Source: Sphingomonas sp.
GTDB taxonomy: Bacteria; Pseudomonadota; Alphaproteobacteria; Sphingomonadales; Sphingomonadaceae
Assembly: GCF_019746665.1 (NCBI RefSeq)
Contig: NZ_JAIERS010000012.1
Location: forward strand, 62,001-126,000
Reading direction: 5' to 3'
Length of the DNA: 64,000 nt
The translations under genes were made by a program, and so were the position numbers. This document shows, piece by piece, positions 16,847 through 24,504 of the stretch; the stretch's first letter is position 1; each line of letters starts with the position of its first letter. The notes beneath the pieces are model-generated. The model was not told where the DNA came from, did not search any database, and saw only the letters and a list, made by a program, of their open reading frames with translations.

Positions 16847-17945
16847 TAGCATCGCGCGCTGGGTCGGCTGGCGTAACAAGCTGCTCGCCGACCCCAGCGT
16901 GCAACGCGCGATGCTGCGCGTGCCCGGCTTGCGCTGGCTGGTGCAGGCGAAGGCGCGGACGATGTTCGATCGCGTCGCGGGCTTCACTTACTCGCAGATT
17001 CTGGCGGCGGCGATCGAGCTTGATCTGTTCGAGCGGCTGCGGGCCGCTCCAGCGAGCGCCGACTCGCTCGCCGCCGAATGGGGCATGGCGCCGGCCGCCG
17101 CCGAGCGCCTGTTGCGCGCGCTTGGCGCACTCAATCTGGTCGAACCGTTATGGGACGGTTGGGCACTCGCTCCGGATGGCGCCGCGCTGCTTGGCAATCC
17201 CGGGATCACCGCGATGATCGCCCACCACCGGCTGCTTTATGCCGATCTCGCCGATCCGGTCGCGCTGCTGCGGCGCGGGGGTGGGGGCGGGGCCTTGCAG
17301 GGCTTTTGGCATTACGCGCGTGATGCTGGCGCGGGGCCGGAAGGGGCGGTGAGCGATTATTCAAGGCTGATGGCCGCCTCGCAGCCATTGGTGGCCGAGC
17401 TTGTGATCCGCGCGTATCACTTCGGGCGTCACCGGGCGATGCTTGATGTTGGCGGCGGGGAAGGGGCGTTTGCCGCTTCGGTCGCGGGCGCGGTGCCCGG
17501 GCTGCGCATCGGGCTGTTCGATCTGCCCGAGGTTGGCAAGCGTGCCGCCGCCCGGCTGGCCGCAGCGGGCCTCGCTGAGCGCGTGCGGGTACATGGGGGC
17601 TCATTCCTCGCCGATCCGCTGCCCACGGGCTATGACCTGATCACGCTGGTGCGCGTGTTGCACGATCATGACGACACGCCCGCGCTCACGCTGCTGCGGG
17701 CCATCCGCGCCGCGCTTCCGCCCACCGGCCGGTTGGTGATCGCCGAACCGATGGCGGCCGCGCGGGGCGCCAAGCGCATGGGGGACGCTTATTTCGGGCT
17801 CTATCTGTGGGCGATGGGGTCGGGAAGACCGCGCCGTCCCGATGAAATTGGCGGATTGCTGAAGGCAGCGGGCTTCGCCGGCTGGCGGGCGCGCGACACC
17901 GCGCTGCCACTCAACGCGCAGCTGATAATTGCGCGCGCCGAATGA
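16821..17945 (+). CDS. crtF: carotenoid O-methyltransferase (hydroxyneurosporene methyltransferase)
   Basis: CrtF methylates the 1-hydroxyl of CrtC products with S-adenosylmethionine, giving methoxy carotenoids. The 374-aa protein has an N-terminal winged-helix dimerisation region (VAGFTYSQILAAAIELDLFE). The SAM-binding motif LDVGGGEGAF comes next, followed by the methyltransferase_2 segments LIGLFDLP-like and LVIAEPM. The ATG at 16821 is used because the conserved WRNKLLADPSVQR segment follows soon after. The reading frame further upstream is antisense to crtD. It heads the rightward crtF-bchC-bchXYZ-puf series, 96 bp before bchC. Confidence 0.92.
   Translation: MRLSNSKDNSIARWVGWRNKLLADPSVQRAMLRVPGLRWLVQAKARTMFDRVAGFTYSQILAAAIELDLFERLRAAPASADSLAAEWGMAPAAAERLLRALGALNLVEPLWDGWALAPDGAALLGNPGITAMIAHHRLLYADLADPVALLRRGGGGGALQGFWHYARDAGAGPEGAVSDYSRLMAASQPLVAELVIRAYHFGRHRAMLDVGGGEGAFAASVAGAVPGLRIGLFDLPEVGKRAAARLAAAGLAERVRVHGGSFLADPLPTGYDLITLVRVLHDHDDTPALTLLRAIRAALPPTGRLVIAEPMAAARGAKRMGDAYFGLYLWAMGSGRPRRPDEIGGLLKAAGFAGWRARDTALPLNAQLIIARAE
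16828..16845. promoter_or_regulatory. PpsR/CrtJ-type operator (TGT-N12-ACA) at crtD/crtF
   Basis: An exact TGT-N12-ACA palindrome, the recognition motif of the redox- and light-responsive repressor PpsR/CrtJ. It overlaps the predicted crtD promoter and also lies over the first codons of crtF. Its left half TGTCCAAC and right end GACA are identical to the site in front of bchC. No ppsR gene is in this window. Confidence 0.65.
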
Positions 17946-17949
17946 AATA

Positions 17950-17967
17950 TGTCCAACTATATTGACA
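17950..17967. promoter_or_regulatory. PpsR/CrtJ-type operator (TGT-N12-ACA) upstream of bchC
   Basis: An exact TGT-N12-ACA palindrome, 75 bp before the bchC ATG. It overlaps the TTGACA -35 element of the predicted bchC promoter and shares TGTCCAAC and TTGACA-like flanks with the crtD site. By analogy with Rhodobacter CrtJ/PpsR, it should mediate aerobic or light repression of the bchC-puf transcript (inference). Confidence 0.7.
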
Positions 17968-17989
17968 GTACGAGCGGTGTCGTTAGATT
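17962..17989 (+). promoter_or_regulatory. predicted bchC-bchXYZ-puf promoter
   Basis: A perfect -35 TTGACA (17962-17967) is followed after 16 bp by TAGATT (17984-17989), a four-of-six match to the -10 consensus. This predicts a start near 17996 and a leader of about 45 nt. An AAGGAG ribosome binding site lies ahead of the bchC ATG at 18042. The -35 element is embedded in the PpsR-type operator. Confidence 0.6.
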
Positions 17990-17993
17990 GACA
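17978..17993. promoter_or_regulatory. second TGT...ACA dyad with N10 spacing
   Basis: TGT at 17978-17980 and ACA at 17991-17993 are separated by 10 rather than 12 bases, and they cover the predicted -10 and start region of bchC. PpsR/CrtJ sites commonly occur in pairs at bch promoters, so this could be a lower-affinity second site. The non-consensus spacing makes it tentative. Confidence 0.3.
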
Positions 17994-18041
17994 TGACTGA
18001 AGCAGCGTTCCCGCCCGGTACTTGGCGGCGAAGGAGCGATC

Positions 18042-18974
18042 ATGCATTCGCTAGCCGTCATTCTTGCAGCCCCTCAACGCATCGAGCTACGGCCTTTGCC
18101 GCTGGCGCCGATCGCCGAGACCGATGTGCTGGTCGAAATCGCCTGGAGCGGAATCAGCACCGGCACCGAGAAGCTGTTGTGGTCTGGCGCGATGCCGCCT
18201 TTCCCCGGCATGGGCTACCCCCTCGTTCCCGGTTACGAATCTGTTGGCCAGATCGTCGAGGCGGGCGCGCGCGTGCGGGCCCGGGTGGGCGAATGGGTCT
18301 TCGTCCCCGGCGCCAATTGCTTCGAGGGCGCGCATGCGCTTTTCGGCGGTTCAGCCGAACGAGTGGTGCTGCCCTCGCCCCGCGCGCTGCGGATCGATCC
18401 CGCGATCGGCGAGCGGGGCGTGCTGCTCGCGCTCGCCGCCACCGCGCATCATGCGATTGCTGGCGGCCTCACGCCCGAGCTGATCATCGGCCACGGCATT
18501 CTCGGCCGGCTGATCGCACGGCTCACGATCGCGCTCGGCGCGCCGCCGCCGATGGTTTGGGAAACCAATCCGCAGCGCCGCGCAGGCGCCATGGGTTATG
18601 CGGTGATCGCGCCCGAACTCGACGGCCGGCACGATTATCGCACGATTTGCGATGCGAGCGGCGCGGGTGCGCAGCTCGATAGCTGGATCGCCCGCCTCGC
18701 GCGCGGCGGCGAGATCGTGCTCGCGGGCTTCTACGACAAGCTGGGCTTCGCTTATCCGGGCGCCTTCATGCGTGAGGCACGGCTGCGGATCGCGGCCGAA
18801 TTCACCCGCGAGGATAGTCGCGCGGTGATCGCGCTGGTCGAGGCGGGCGCGCTCAGCCTCGACGGCTTGGTCAGTCACGTCCGCCCCGTAAGCGAGGCGC
18901 CGCAGGCTTATGCCGCCGCCTTTGAAGACCCGAGTTGCGTGAAAATGGTGCTTGATTGGAGGGCCGCCAAATGA
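18042..18974 (+). CDS. bchC: 3-hydroxyethyl bacteriochlorophyllide a dehydrogenase
   Basis: BchC oxidises the C3-hydroxyethyl group of 3-hydroxyethyl bacteriochlorophyllide a to the acetyl group typical of bacteriochlorophyll a. The 310-aa protein is a medium-chain dehydrogenase fold (GISTGTEKLLWSG, GYESVGQIVEAG, GHGILGRLIARL nucleotide-binding region). Its length matches BchC of other purple bacteria. A strong AAGGAG site precedes the ATG. Its TGA overlaps the bchX ATG as ATGA, so the genes are translationally coupled. It follows crtF and begins the superoperon. Confidence 0.96.
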   Translation: MHSLAVILAAPQRIELRPLPLAPIAETDVLVEIAWSGISTGTEKLLWSGAMPPFPGMGYPLVPGYESVGQIVEAGARVRARVGEWVFVPGANCFEGAHALFGGSAERVVLPSPRALRIDPAIGERGVLLALAATAHHAIAGGLTPELIIGHGILGRLIARLTIALGAPPPMVWETNPQRRAGAMGYAVIAPELDGRHDYRTICDASGAGAQLDSWIARLARGGEIVLAGFYDKLGFAYPGAFMREARLRIAAEFTREDSRAVIALVEAGALSLDGLVSHVRPVSEAPQAYAAAFEDPSCVKMVLDWRAAK

Positions 18975-19951
18975 TGCTCGATGTAGGAGCCTTGCGTCAC
19001 GAGGCTGGCCAGGAGCCCGAACCGGTGCCGACTGGCCCGGTCACCAAGGAAACGCAGATCATCGCCATTTATGGCAAGGGCGGCTCGGGCAAGTCGTTCG
19101 CGCTGGCCAACCTCAGCTACATGATGGCGCAGCAGGGCAAGCGCGTGTTGCTGATCGGTTGCGACCCCAAGAGCGACACGACCAGCCTGCTCTTTGGTGG
19201 CAAAGCGACACCTACGATCATCGAAACCAGCTCCAAGAGGAAGCTCGCCGGCGAGGAGCTGCGGATCGAGGATGTCTGCTTCCAGCGCGACGGCGTGTTC
19301 GCGATGGAGTTGGGCGGGCCGGAAGTCGGCCGCGGTTGCGGCGGGCGCGGCATCATCCACGGCTTCGAGACGCTGGAGAAATTGGGCTTCCATGAATGGG
19401 GGTTCGATTACGTCCTGCTCGATTTCCTGGGCGACGTGGTTTGTGGCGGCTTCGGCCTGCCGATCGCGCGCGACATGTGCCAGAAAGTGATCGTCGTCGG
19501 CTCGAACGATCTGCAGTCGCTCTATGTCGCCAACAATGTCTGCAAGGCGGTGGAATATTTCCGCAAGCTGGGCGGCAATGTCGGCGTCGCGGGCATCCTG
19601 ATCAACAAGGATGACGGTACCGGCGAGGCACACGCCTTCGCCGAGGCCGCCGGCATTCCGGTGCTCGCCGCGATCCCGGCGCATGAGGATATTCGGCGCA
19701 AATCGGCCAATTACCAGATCATCGGCAAGCCGGGCGGCGAGTGGGCGCCGCTGTTCGAGCAGCTCGCGATCAACGTTGCCGCCGCGCCCCCGGTGCGCCC
19801 GACGCCGCTGGAAGGCGACGCTTTGCTCGGCCTGTTCAAGCCCGAGGATACCGGCGGCAATGTTACGCTGATCCCCGCGAGCCAGGCCGACATGCGCGGC
19901 GCCGATTATGTTCCCAAGCCCAGCCTCGAGGTGATCTATGACACCGTCTGA
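18971..19951 (+). CDS. bchX: chlorophyllide a reductase, iron protein subunit X
   Basis: BchX is the NifH-like ATP-dependent electron donor of chlorophyllide a oxidoreductase, which reduces ring B of chlorophyllide a. The 326-aa protein has the P-loop GKGGSGKS near residue 40. Cys ligands of the intersubunit [4Fe-4S] cluster lie in GRGCGGRG and GDVVCGGFG, and switch II is LLDFLGDV. The ATG at 18971 overlaps the bchC stop and has GGAGG 8 nt upstream; a second ATG follows immediately. It overlaps bchY by 14 nt. Confidence 0.97.
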   Translation: MMLDVGALRHEAGQEPEPVPTGPVTKETQIIAIYGKGGSGKSFALANLSYMMAQQGKRVLLIGCDPKSDTTSLLFGGKATPTIIETSSKRKLAGEELRIEDVCFQRDGVFAMELGGPEVGRGCGGRGIIHGFETLEKLGFHEWGFDYVLLDFLGDVVCGGFGLPIARDMCQKVIVVGSNDLQSLYVANNVCKAVEYFRKLGGNVGVAGILINKDDGTGEAHAFAEAAGIPVLAAIPAHEDIRRKSANYQIIGKPGGEWAPLFEQLAINVAAAPPVRPTPLEGDALLGLFKPEDTGGNVTLIPASQADMRGADYVPKPSLEVIYDTV

Positions 19952-21485
19952 GGCCAAATCCCAACAAGGGGGAGAAGGTGCCCCCCGCAGCGCCGATCGC
20001 CTGACGCTCGCCCCATCCGCAGAGGGTGGTTGCGCTTCCAAGGACACTTTGCGTGCCGCCGCGATCGACGCCGGCAAGGCGGGCGTGCTCGATCGCTATG
20101 CGGCGGATTATCCGCAAGGGCCGCACGATCAGCCGCAATCGATGTGCCCGGCGTTCGGCTCGCTGCGCGTGGGCCTCAGGATGCGGCGCACCGCGAGCAT
20201 CCTCTCGGGCTCCGCCTGCTGCGTCTATGGGTTGACGTTCACGAGCCATTTCTACGGCGCGCGACGCACGGTCGGCTATGTGCCGTTCAATTCGGAGACG
20301 CTCGTCACCGGCAAGCTGTTCGAGGACATCAAGGAGGCGGTCGAGCAGACCGCCGACCCCGCGCTGTACGACGCGATCGTGGTGACGAACCTGTGCGTTC
20401 CCACCGCTTCGGGCGTGCCGCTGCAATTGCTGCCCAAGGCGATCAACGGCGTGCGGATCATCGGCATCGACGTGCCCGGATTCGGGGTGCCGACCCATGC
20501 CGAGGCGAAGGATGTGCTGGCGGGCGCGATGCTCGCTTATGCGGCGAACGAGGCCGAAGCCGGCCCGGTCGCCGCGCCCAAGGAACGATCGGACCGGCCG
20601 ACGGTGACTCTCCTGGGGGAGATGTTCCCGGCCGACCCACCGGGTATCGGCTTGATGCTGGAACCCCTGGGCCTCGCGGCCGGCCCGGTCGTCCCGACAC
20701 GCGAGTGGCGCGAGTTGTACGCGGCGCTCGAGGGCGGCGTCGTCGCGGCGATCCATCCCTTCTACACCGCGAGCATCCGCGTGTTCGAAGGCGCGGGGCG
20801 GCGCATCGTCGGATCGGCGCCGGTCGGGCGCGATGGCACGGCGGCATGGCTCGATGCGATCGGCGCCGCCTATGGCGTAGCCCAGGCCAAGGTCGATGCT
20901 GCGAAAAACCGCTTCCTGCCTGCGATCGCCGGTGCGCTGGCCGCGCGGCCGGTGGCGGGGCGGATCACCGTCTCGGGCTATGAGGGCAGCGAACTGCTCG
21001 TCGCGCGGCTGCTGATCGAAAGCGGCGCCGAAGTGCCCTATGTCGGCACCGCCTGCCCGCGCACACCGTGGAGCGAAGCCGATCGCGAATGGCTCGAGGC
21101 GCATGGGGCGCGGGTGCAGTATCGCGCAAGCCTGGAGCAGGATATCGCCGCGGTCGAGGAATTCGGCCCCGATCTCGCCATCGGCACCACGCCCGTGGTG
21201 CAGCACGCCAAGAGCAAGGGTATCCCCGCGCTCTATTTCACCAACCTCATCTCGGCGCGCCCGTTGATGGGGCCGGCTGGGGCGGGAAGCCTGGCGCTCG
21301 TGGTGAACGCAGCGATGGCGAACCAGGCGCGCTTCGATGCCATGCGCGATTTCTTCGAGGGCGTTGGCCGCGCCGACACCGCCGGGCTGTGGCAGGGCAC
21401 GCCGGTGCTCCATCCCGAATTCAAGGCCAAGTTCGCCGCCAAGCGGATCGCCGCGGCCAAGGCGCAGGAGGCGGTCGGTGTTTAA
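19938..21485 (+). CDS. bchY: chlorophyllide a reductase, subunit Y
   Basis: BchY is the NifD-like subunit of chlorophyllide a oxidoreductase and with BchZ forms the catalytic heterotetramer. The 515-aa protein has Cys residues at the cluster positions: one in QSMCPAFGS, a pair in SACCVYG and one in NLCVPTASG. The nitrogenase-component-1 fold is clear over the rest (PVAGRITVSGYEG, TTPVVQHAKSKG). The first 45 or so residues before the conserved region are low-complexity. It overlaps bchX by 14 nt and lies 36 bp before bchZ. Confidence 0.97.
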   Translation: MTPSEAKSQQGGEGAPRSADRLTLAPSAEGGCASKDTLRAAAIDAGKAGVLDRYAADYPQGPHDQPQSMCPAFGSLRVGLRMRRTASILSGSACCVYGLTFTSHFYGARRTVGYVPFNSETLVTGKLFEDIKEAVEQTADPALYDAIVVTNLCVPTASGVPLQLLPKAINGVRIIGIDVPGFGVPTHAEAKDVLAGAMLAYAANEAEAGPVAAPKERSDRPTVTLLGEMFPADPPGIGLMLEPLGLAAGPVVPTREWRELYAALEGGVVAAIHPFYTASIRVFEGAGRRIVGSAPVGRDGTAAWLDAIGAAYGVAQAKVDAAKNRFLPAIAGALAARPVAGRITVSGYEGSELLVARLLIESGAEVPYVGTACPRTPWSEADREWLEAHGARVQYRASLEQDIAAVEEFGPDLAIGTTPVVQHAKSKGIPALYFTNLISARPLMGPAGAGSLALVVNAAMANQARFDAMRDFFEGVGRADTAGLWQGTPVLHPEFKAKFAAKRIAAAKAQEAVGV

Positions 21486-21521
21486 CGCGATCGCCCTTCC
21501 GACCCACGGGGAGTACGGCCC

Positions 21522-22955
21522 ATGCTGATCCTCGATCACGATCGCGCCGGCGGCTATTGGGGCGCGGTTTACGCCTTTACCGCCATCAAGGGCCTACAGG
21601 TGATCATCGACGGTCCGGTGGGGTGTGAGAATCTGCCCGTCACCTCGGTGCTGCATTACACCGACGCCTTGCCGCCGCATGAGCTGCCGATCACCGTCAC
21701 CGGCCTGTCCGAACAGGAGCTGGGGCGCGACGGCACCGAGGGCGCGATGCGCCGCGCTTGGAAGAGCCTCGACCCCGATCTGCCCGCGGTGGTGGTGACC
21801 GGCTCGATCGCCGAGATGATCGGTGGCGGGGTGACGCCAGAGGGCACCAACATCCAGCGCTTCCTGCCACGCACGATCGACGAGGATCAGTGGCAATCGG
21901 CCGACCGCGCGCTCAGCTGGCTGTGGACCCAGTTCGGGCCGAAGGCCGTGCCGCCGGTGCGCCGCAAGCCAGGCGCTAAGCCTCGCGTCAACATCATCGG
22001 CGCGATCTATGGCAGCTTCAACCAGCCAAGCGACATGGCTGAAATCCGTCGCCTGATCGAGGGCATCGGCGCCGAGGTGAACCTGGTGTTCCCAATGGGC
22101 GCGCACCTCGCCGACATCCGCCAGCTGGCTGATGCAGAGGCGAATGTGTGCCTCTACCGCGAATTCGGGCGGGCCTTGTGCGAGGTGCTGGAGCGGCCCT
22201 ATCTCCAGGCGCCGATCGGGCTCAACTCGACCACGGCTTTCCTGCGCACGCTCGGCGAGCTGCTCGGACTCGATCCCGAACCCTTCATCGAGCGCGAGAA
22301 GCACACCACGATCAAACCGCTATGGGATTTGTGGCGCTCGGTGACGCAGGATTTCTTCGGCACTGCGAGCTTCGGCATCGTCGCGACCGAAACTTACGCG
22401 CGAGGAGTGCGGGGATTTCTGGAGGACGATCTTGGCCTGCCGTGCCACTTCGCCTTCCAGCGCTCGGCGGGGGTGAAGCCTGATAACGCCGCGGTACGCG
22501 CCGCGATCAAGGCCAATCCGCCGCTGGTACTGTTCGGTTCGTATAACGAACGCATGTATCTGGCCGAAGCGGGGGGCCGCGGAATCTACGTCCCCGCGAG
22601 CTTCCCGGGCGCGATCATCCGCCGCCACACCGGCACACCGTTCATGGGCTATGCCGGCGCGACCTACCTGGTGCAGGAGGTGTGCAACGCGCTGTTCGAC
22701 GCGCTGTTCAACATCCTGCCGCTCGCCACCCAGCTCGACGCTGTCGAGGCGACGCCGGCGCGCGAGGCACCGATCGCGTGGGACGATGCCGCCAAGGCCG
22801 CGCTCGACGCCCGGATCGAGGCGGAGCCGGTGCTGGTCCGCATCTCTGCCGCCAAACGCCTGCGCGACGCCGCCGAGGCCGCCGCGCGGCGCGCCGGGGA
22901 AAGCCGCGTCTCACCGCAGCGGCTCGACGCGCTACTCGCCGAGGCGGTGCCATGA
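21522..22955 (+). CDS. bchZ: chlorophyllide a reductase, subunit Z
   Basis: BchZ is the NifK-like partner of BchY and helps bind the chlorophyllide substrate. The 477-aa protein shows [20 protein letters not shown] at the N terminus and the Cys in GPVGCENLP near residue 33. The C-terminal [17 protein letters not shown] is typical of this subunit. GGGGAG lies upstream of the ATG. The TGA stop overlaps an ATG (ATGA) that opens a 46-codon frame reaching into pufB. Confidence 0.97.
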   Translation: MLILDHDRAGGYWGAVYAFTAIKGLQVIIDGPVGCENLPVTSVLHYTDALPPHELPITVTGLSEQELGRDGTEGAMRRAWKSLDPDLPAVVVTGSIAEMIGGGVTPEGTNIQRFLPRTIDEDQWQSADRALSWLWTQFGPKAVPPVRRKPGAKPRVNIIGAIYGSFNQPSDMAEIRRLIEGIGAEVNLVFPMGAHLADIRQLADAEANVCLYREFGRALCEVLERPYLQAPIGLNSTTAFLRTLGELLGLDPEPFIEREKHTTIKPLWDLWRSVTQDFFGTASFGIVATETYARGVRGFLEDDLGLPCHFAFQRSAGVKPDNAAVRAAIKANPPLVLFGSYNERMYLAEAGGRGIYVPASFPGAIIRRHTGTPFMGYAGATYLVQEVCNALFDALFNILPLATQLDAVEATPAREAPIAWDDAAKAALDARIEAEPVLVRISAAKRLRDAAEAAARRAGESRVSPQRLDALLAEAVP

Positions 22956-23092
22956 GCCGCCGCACGCCATTCGCCGCTTCGCGCGGCACCACCATCCTCC
23001 GGGGCGCTTCCCCCGGCGGATCCGTCGGGGGACGCGAGCCGCGCGCCCCAACTCGCCGGCACGACTCAGAAGGAAGGAGCTTTTATGACTGA
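22952..23092 (+). CDS. possible 46-codon leader ORF between bchZ and pufB (pufK-like position)
   Basis: The ATG overlaps the bchZ stop (ATGA). The frame encodes a basic 46-aa peptide beginning [10 protein letters not shown] and ends at a TGA inside pufB, overlapping the pufB start by 8 nt. In Rhodobacter sphaeroides a short ORF (pufK) overlaps the pufB start and modulates its translation. This frame occupies the same position but shows no sequence relation that I can recognise. Its second half uses codons rare for this genome (GGA, AGG, TCA, ACT), partly because the pufB ribosome binding site lies inside it. It could be a regulatory leader or chance. Confidence 0.35.
   Translation: MSRRTPFAASRGTTILRGASPGGSVGGREPRAPTRRHDSEGRSFYD
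23005..23036 (+). promoter_or_regulatory. strong intercistronic hairpin, bchZ-pufB
   Basis: The arms 23009-23018 and 23023-23032 form a 10-bp stem with one G-U pair and a GATC loop. Three further C-G/G-C pairs lie outside one mismatch (23005-23007 with 23034-23036). It lies 49 nt before the pufB ATG. It may act as an mRNA 5'-end stabiliser for the pufBA segment or as a processing boundary (inference from Rhodobacter puf mRNA biology). Confidence 0.6.
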
Positions 23093-23300
23093 CGATCGCA
23101 TGGGGCCGGGGACCTATATGACCCCGGACGAGGCCAAGGAGTTCCACAAACTCTTTGTCACCTCGACCGCGTTTTTCGTGTTCGTTGCGTGCGTTGCCCA
23201 TTTCCTGGTGTGGGAATGGCGCCCCTGGTTCCCGGGCACCGCGCCGTACAAGGCCGGCCTGACCGCGACCGCGCCGCTCCACGTCACTGGCAAAGCCTGA
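23085..23300 (+). CDS. pufB: light-harvesting 1 complex beta subunit
   Basis: PufB is the LH1 beta apoprotein, a single-helix membrane polypeptide that binds bacteriochlorophyll a around the reaction centre. The 71-aa protein has the family N terminus (MTPDEAKEFHKLF). A transmembrane helix (STAFFVFVACVAHFLVW) follows, whose His is the BChl Mg ligand, and then the conserved WRPW motif. The C terminus is somewhat longer than usual, with an Ala/Thr-rich tail. A very strong AAGGAAGGAG site precedes the ATG. pufA follows after 12 bp. Confidence 0.96.
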   Translation: MTDDRMGPGTYMTPDEAKEFHKLFVTSTAFFVFVACVAHFLVWEWRPWFPGTAPYKAGLTATAPLHVTGKA

Positions 23301-23312
23301 GGAGGAACGATC

Positions 23313-23498
23313 ATGTGGAGAATGTGGGTCACTTTTGATGGCCGCCGCATCCTGACGGTGCTGGCGATCTTCCTGTTTTCGCTTGCGATTCTCATCCATT
23401 TCATCTTGCTTAGCACCAATCGCTACAACTGGCTCGATGGGCCGCACACCGAGGCGGCAGTCGCCGCCCCGGCGGCTGCTGCTCCGCCCGCGCAGTAA
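23313..23498 (+). CDS. pufA: light-harvesting 1 complex alpha subunit
   Basis: PufA is the LH1 alpha apoprotein, 61 aa. The N terminus MWRMWVTFDGRR is typical. The helix TVLAIFLFSLAILIHFIL contains the BChl-liganding His, and NRYNWLDG follows. The C-terminal tail is a low-complexity Ala/Pro stretch, an extension seen in some alpha subunits. A GAGGAGG site lies before the ATG. A large hairpin follows in the 168-bp gap to pufL, which is suited to keeping LH1 message more abundant than reaction centre message. Confidence 0.96.
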   Translation: MWRMWVTFDGRRILTVLAIFLFSLAILIHFILLSTNRYNWLDGPHTEAAVAAPAAAAPPAQ

Positions 23499-23546
23499 AG
23501 CAAGACCGGCTGAGTATCGTGTCGCGGGCGTAGCGCGGCAACGCGG

Positions 23547-23596
23547 GCGAGGGTGGTGGCGCGTGTGCCTCGCGCACCCGGCGGCCACCCCTTCGC
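23547..23596 (+). promoter_or_regulatory. pufA-pufL intercistronic mRNA hairpin
   Basis: A long stem made of GCGA plus GGGTGG (23547-23556) pairs with CCACCC (23585-23590) and TCGC (23593-23596), with a small bulge. An apical helix GTGTGC/GCGCAC closes a CTC loop. No T tract follows, so it is not an intrinsic terminator. In Rhodobacter capsulatus, hairpins at this exact place protect the pufBA mRNA from 3' decay and set the LH1:RC ratio. The same role is inferred here. Confidence 0.65.
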
Positions 23597-23666
23597 CCCA
23601 CCGTCCACCGCGTGACGCCACAACCTCCTGCCGCCCCCTGGGCGTGCGGGTGAGGGAGCTTGATCC

Positions 23667-24491
23667 ATGGCACTGTTGAGTTATGAACGGAAGTACCGAG
23701 TAAGGGGCGGCACGCTCGTCGGCGGCGATCTGTTCGATTACTGGATCGGGCCCTTTTATGTCGGTTTCTTCGGCATCACCACGATCCTGTTCGCTGGCAT
23801 CGGCACCGCGCTGATCCTGTACGGCGCGAGCCAAGGCCCGACCTGGAACCCCTGGCTAATCTCGATCGCGCCGCCCGACCTGAAATATGGCCTGGGCCTG
23901 GCCCCGCTGCTCCATGGTGGTCTGTGGCAGATCATTACGATCTGCGCGATCGGTGCCTTTTGTTCCTGGGCGCTGCGCGAGGTGGAAATCTGTCGCAAAT
24001 TGGGCATGGGCTATCATGTCCCGGTCGCCTTTGGCTTCGCGATCTTCGCCTATGTGACGCTGGTTGTCTTCCGCCCGTTCCTGATGGGCGCGTGGCACTG
24101 GGGCTTCCCCTACGGCATCTGGAGCCATTTGGATTGGGTGTCGAACACCGGCTACCAATATCTGCACTTTCACTACAACCCGGCGCATATGCTGGCGGTG
24201 AGCTTCTTCTTCACCACCACTTTCGCCCTCGCGCTGCACGGGGCGCTGGTGCTGTCGGCGGTCAACCCGCTGCCCGGCGACGAAGTGAAGTCGCCCGAAT
24301 ATGAAGACGCGTTCTTCCGCGACACCATCGGCTATTCGATCGGCACCCTCGGCATTCACCGGCTGGGGCTATTGCTGGCGCTGAACGCCGGGTTCTGGAG
24401 CGCGGTGTGCATCATCATCTCCGGCCCCGTGTGGACACGCGGTTGGCCCGAATGGTGGACCTGGTGGCTCAATCTGCCGATCTGGCACTGA
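23667..24491 (+). CDS. pufL: photosynthetic reaction center L subunit
   Basis: PufL is the L polypeptide of the type II quinone reaction centre, with five membrane helices. The 274-aa protein shows the family N terminus ([27 protein letters not shown] in parts) and the helix D/E region with [10 protein letters not shown]. That region includes His ligands for the special pair or accessory BChl and the non-heme iron. The C-terminal segment is [20 protein letters not shown] precedes the ATG. It lies in the order pufB-A-L-M-C with pufM 13 bp downstream. Confidence 0.97.
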   Translation: MALLSYERKYRVRGGTLVGGDLFDYWIGPFYVGFFGITTILFAGIGTALILYGASQGPTWNPWLISIAPPDLKYGLGLAPLLHGGLWQIITICAIGAFCSWALREVEICRKLGMGYHVPVAFGFAIFAYVTLVVFRPFLMGAWHWGFPYGIWSHLDWVSNTGYQYLHFHYNPAHMLAVSFFFTTTFALALHGALVLSAVNPLPGDEVKSPEYEDAFFRDTIGYSIGTLGIHRLGLLLALNAGFWSAVCIIISGPVWTRGWPEWWTWWLNLPIWH

Positions 24492-24504
24492 GGGGGAGGG
24501 AGCG

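Noticed and set aside
18956..18970. TTG start for bchX at 18956
   Set aside because: It would place the GGAGG ribosome binding site inside the gene. The ATG at 18971 overlaps the bchC stop and has ideal spacing.
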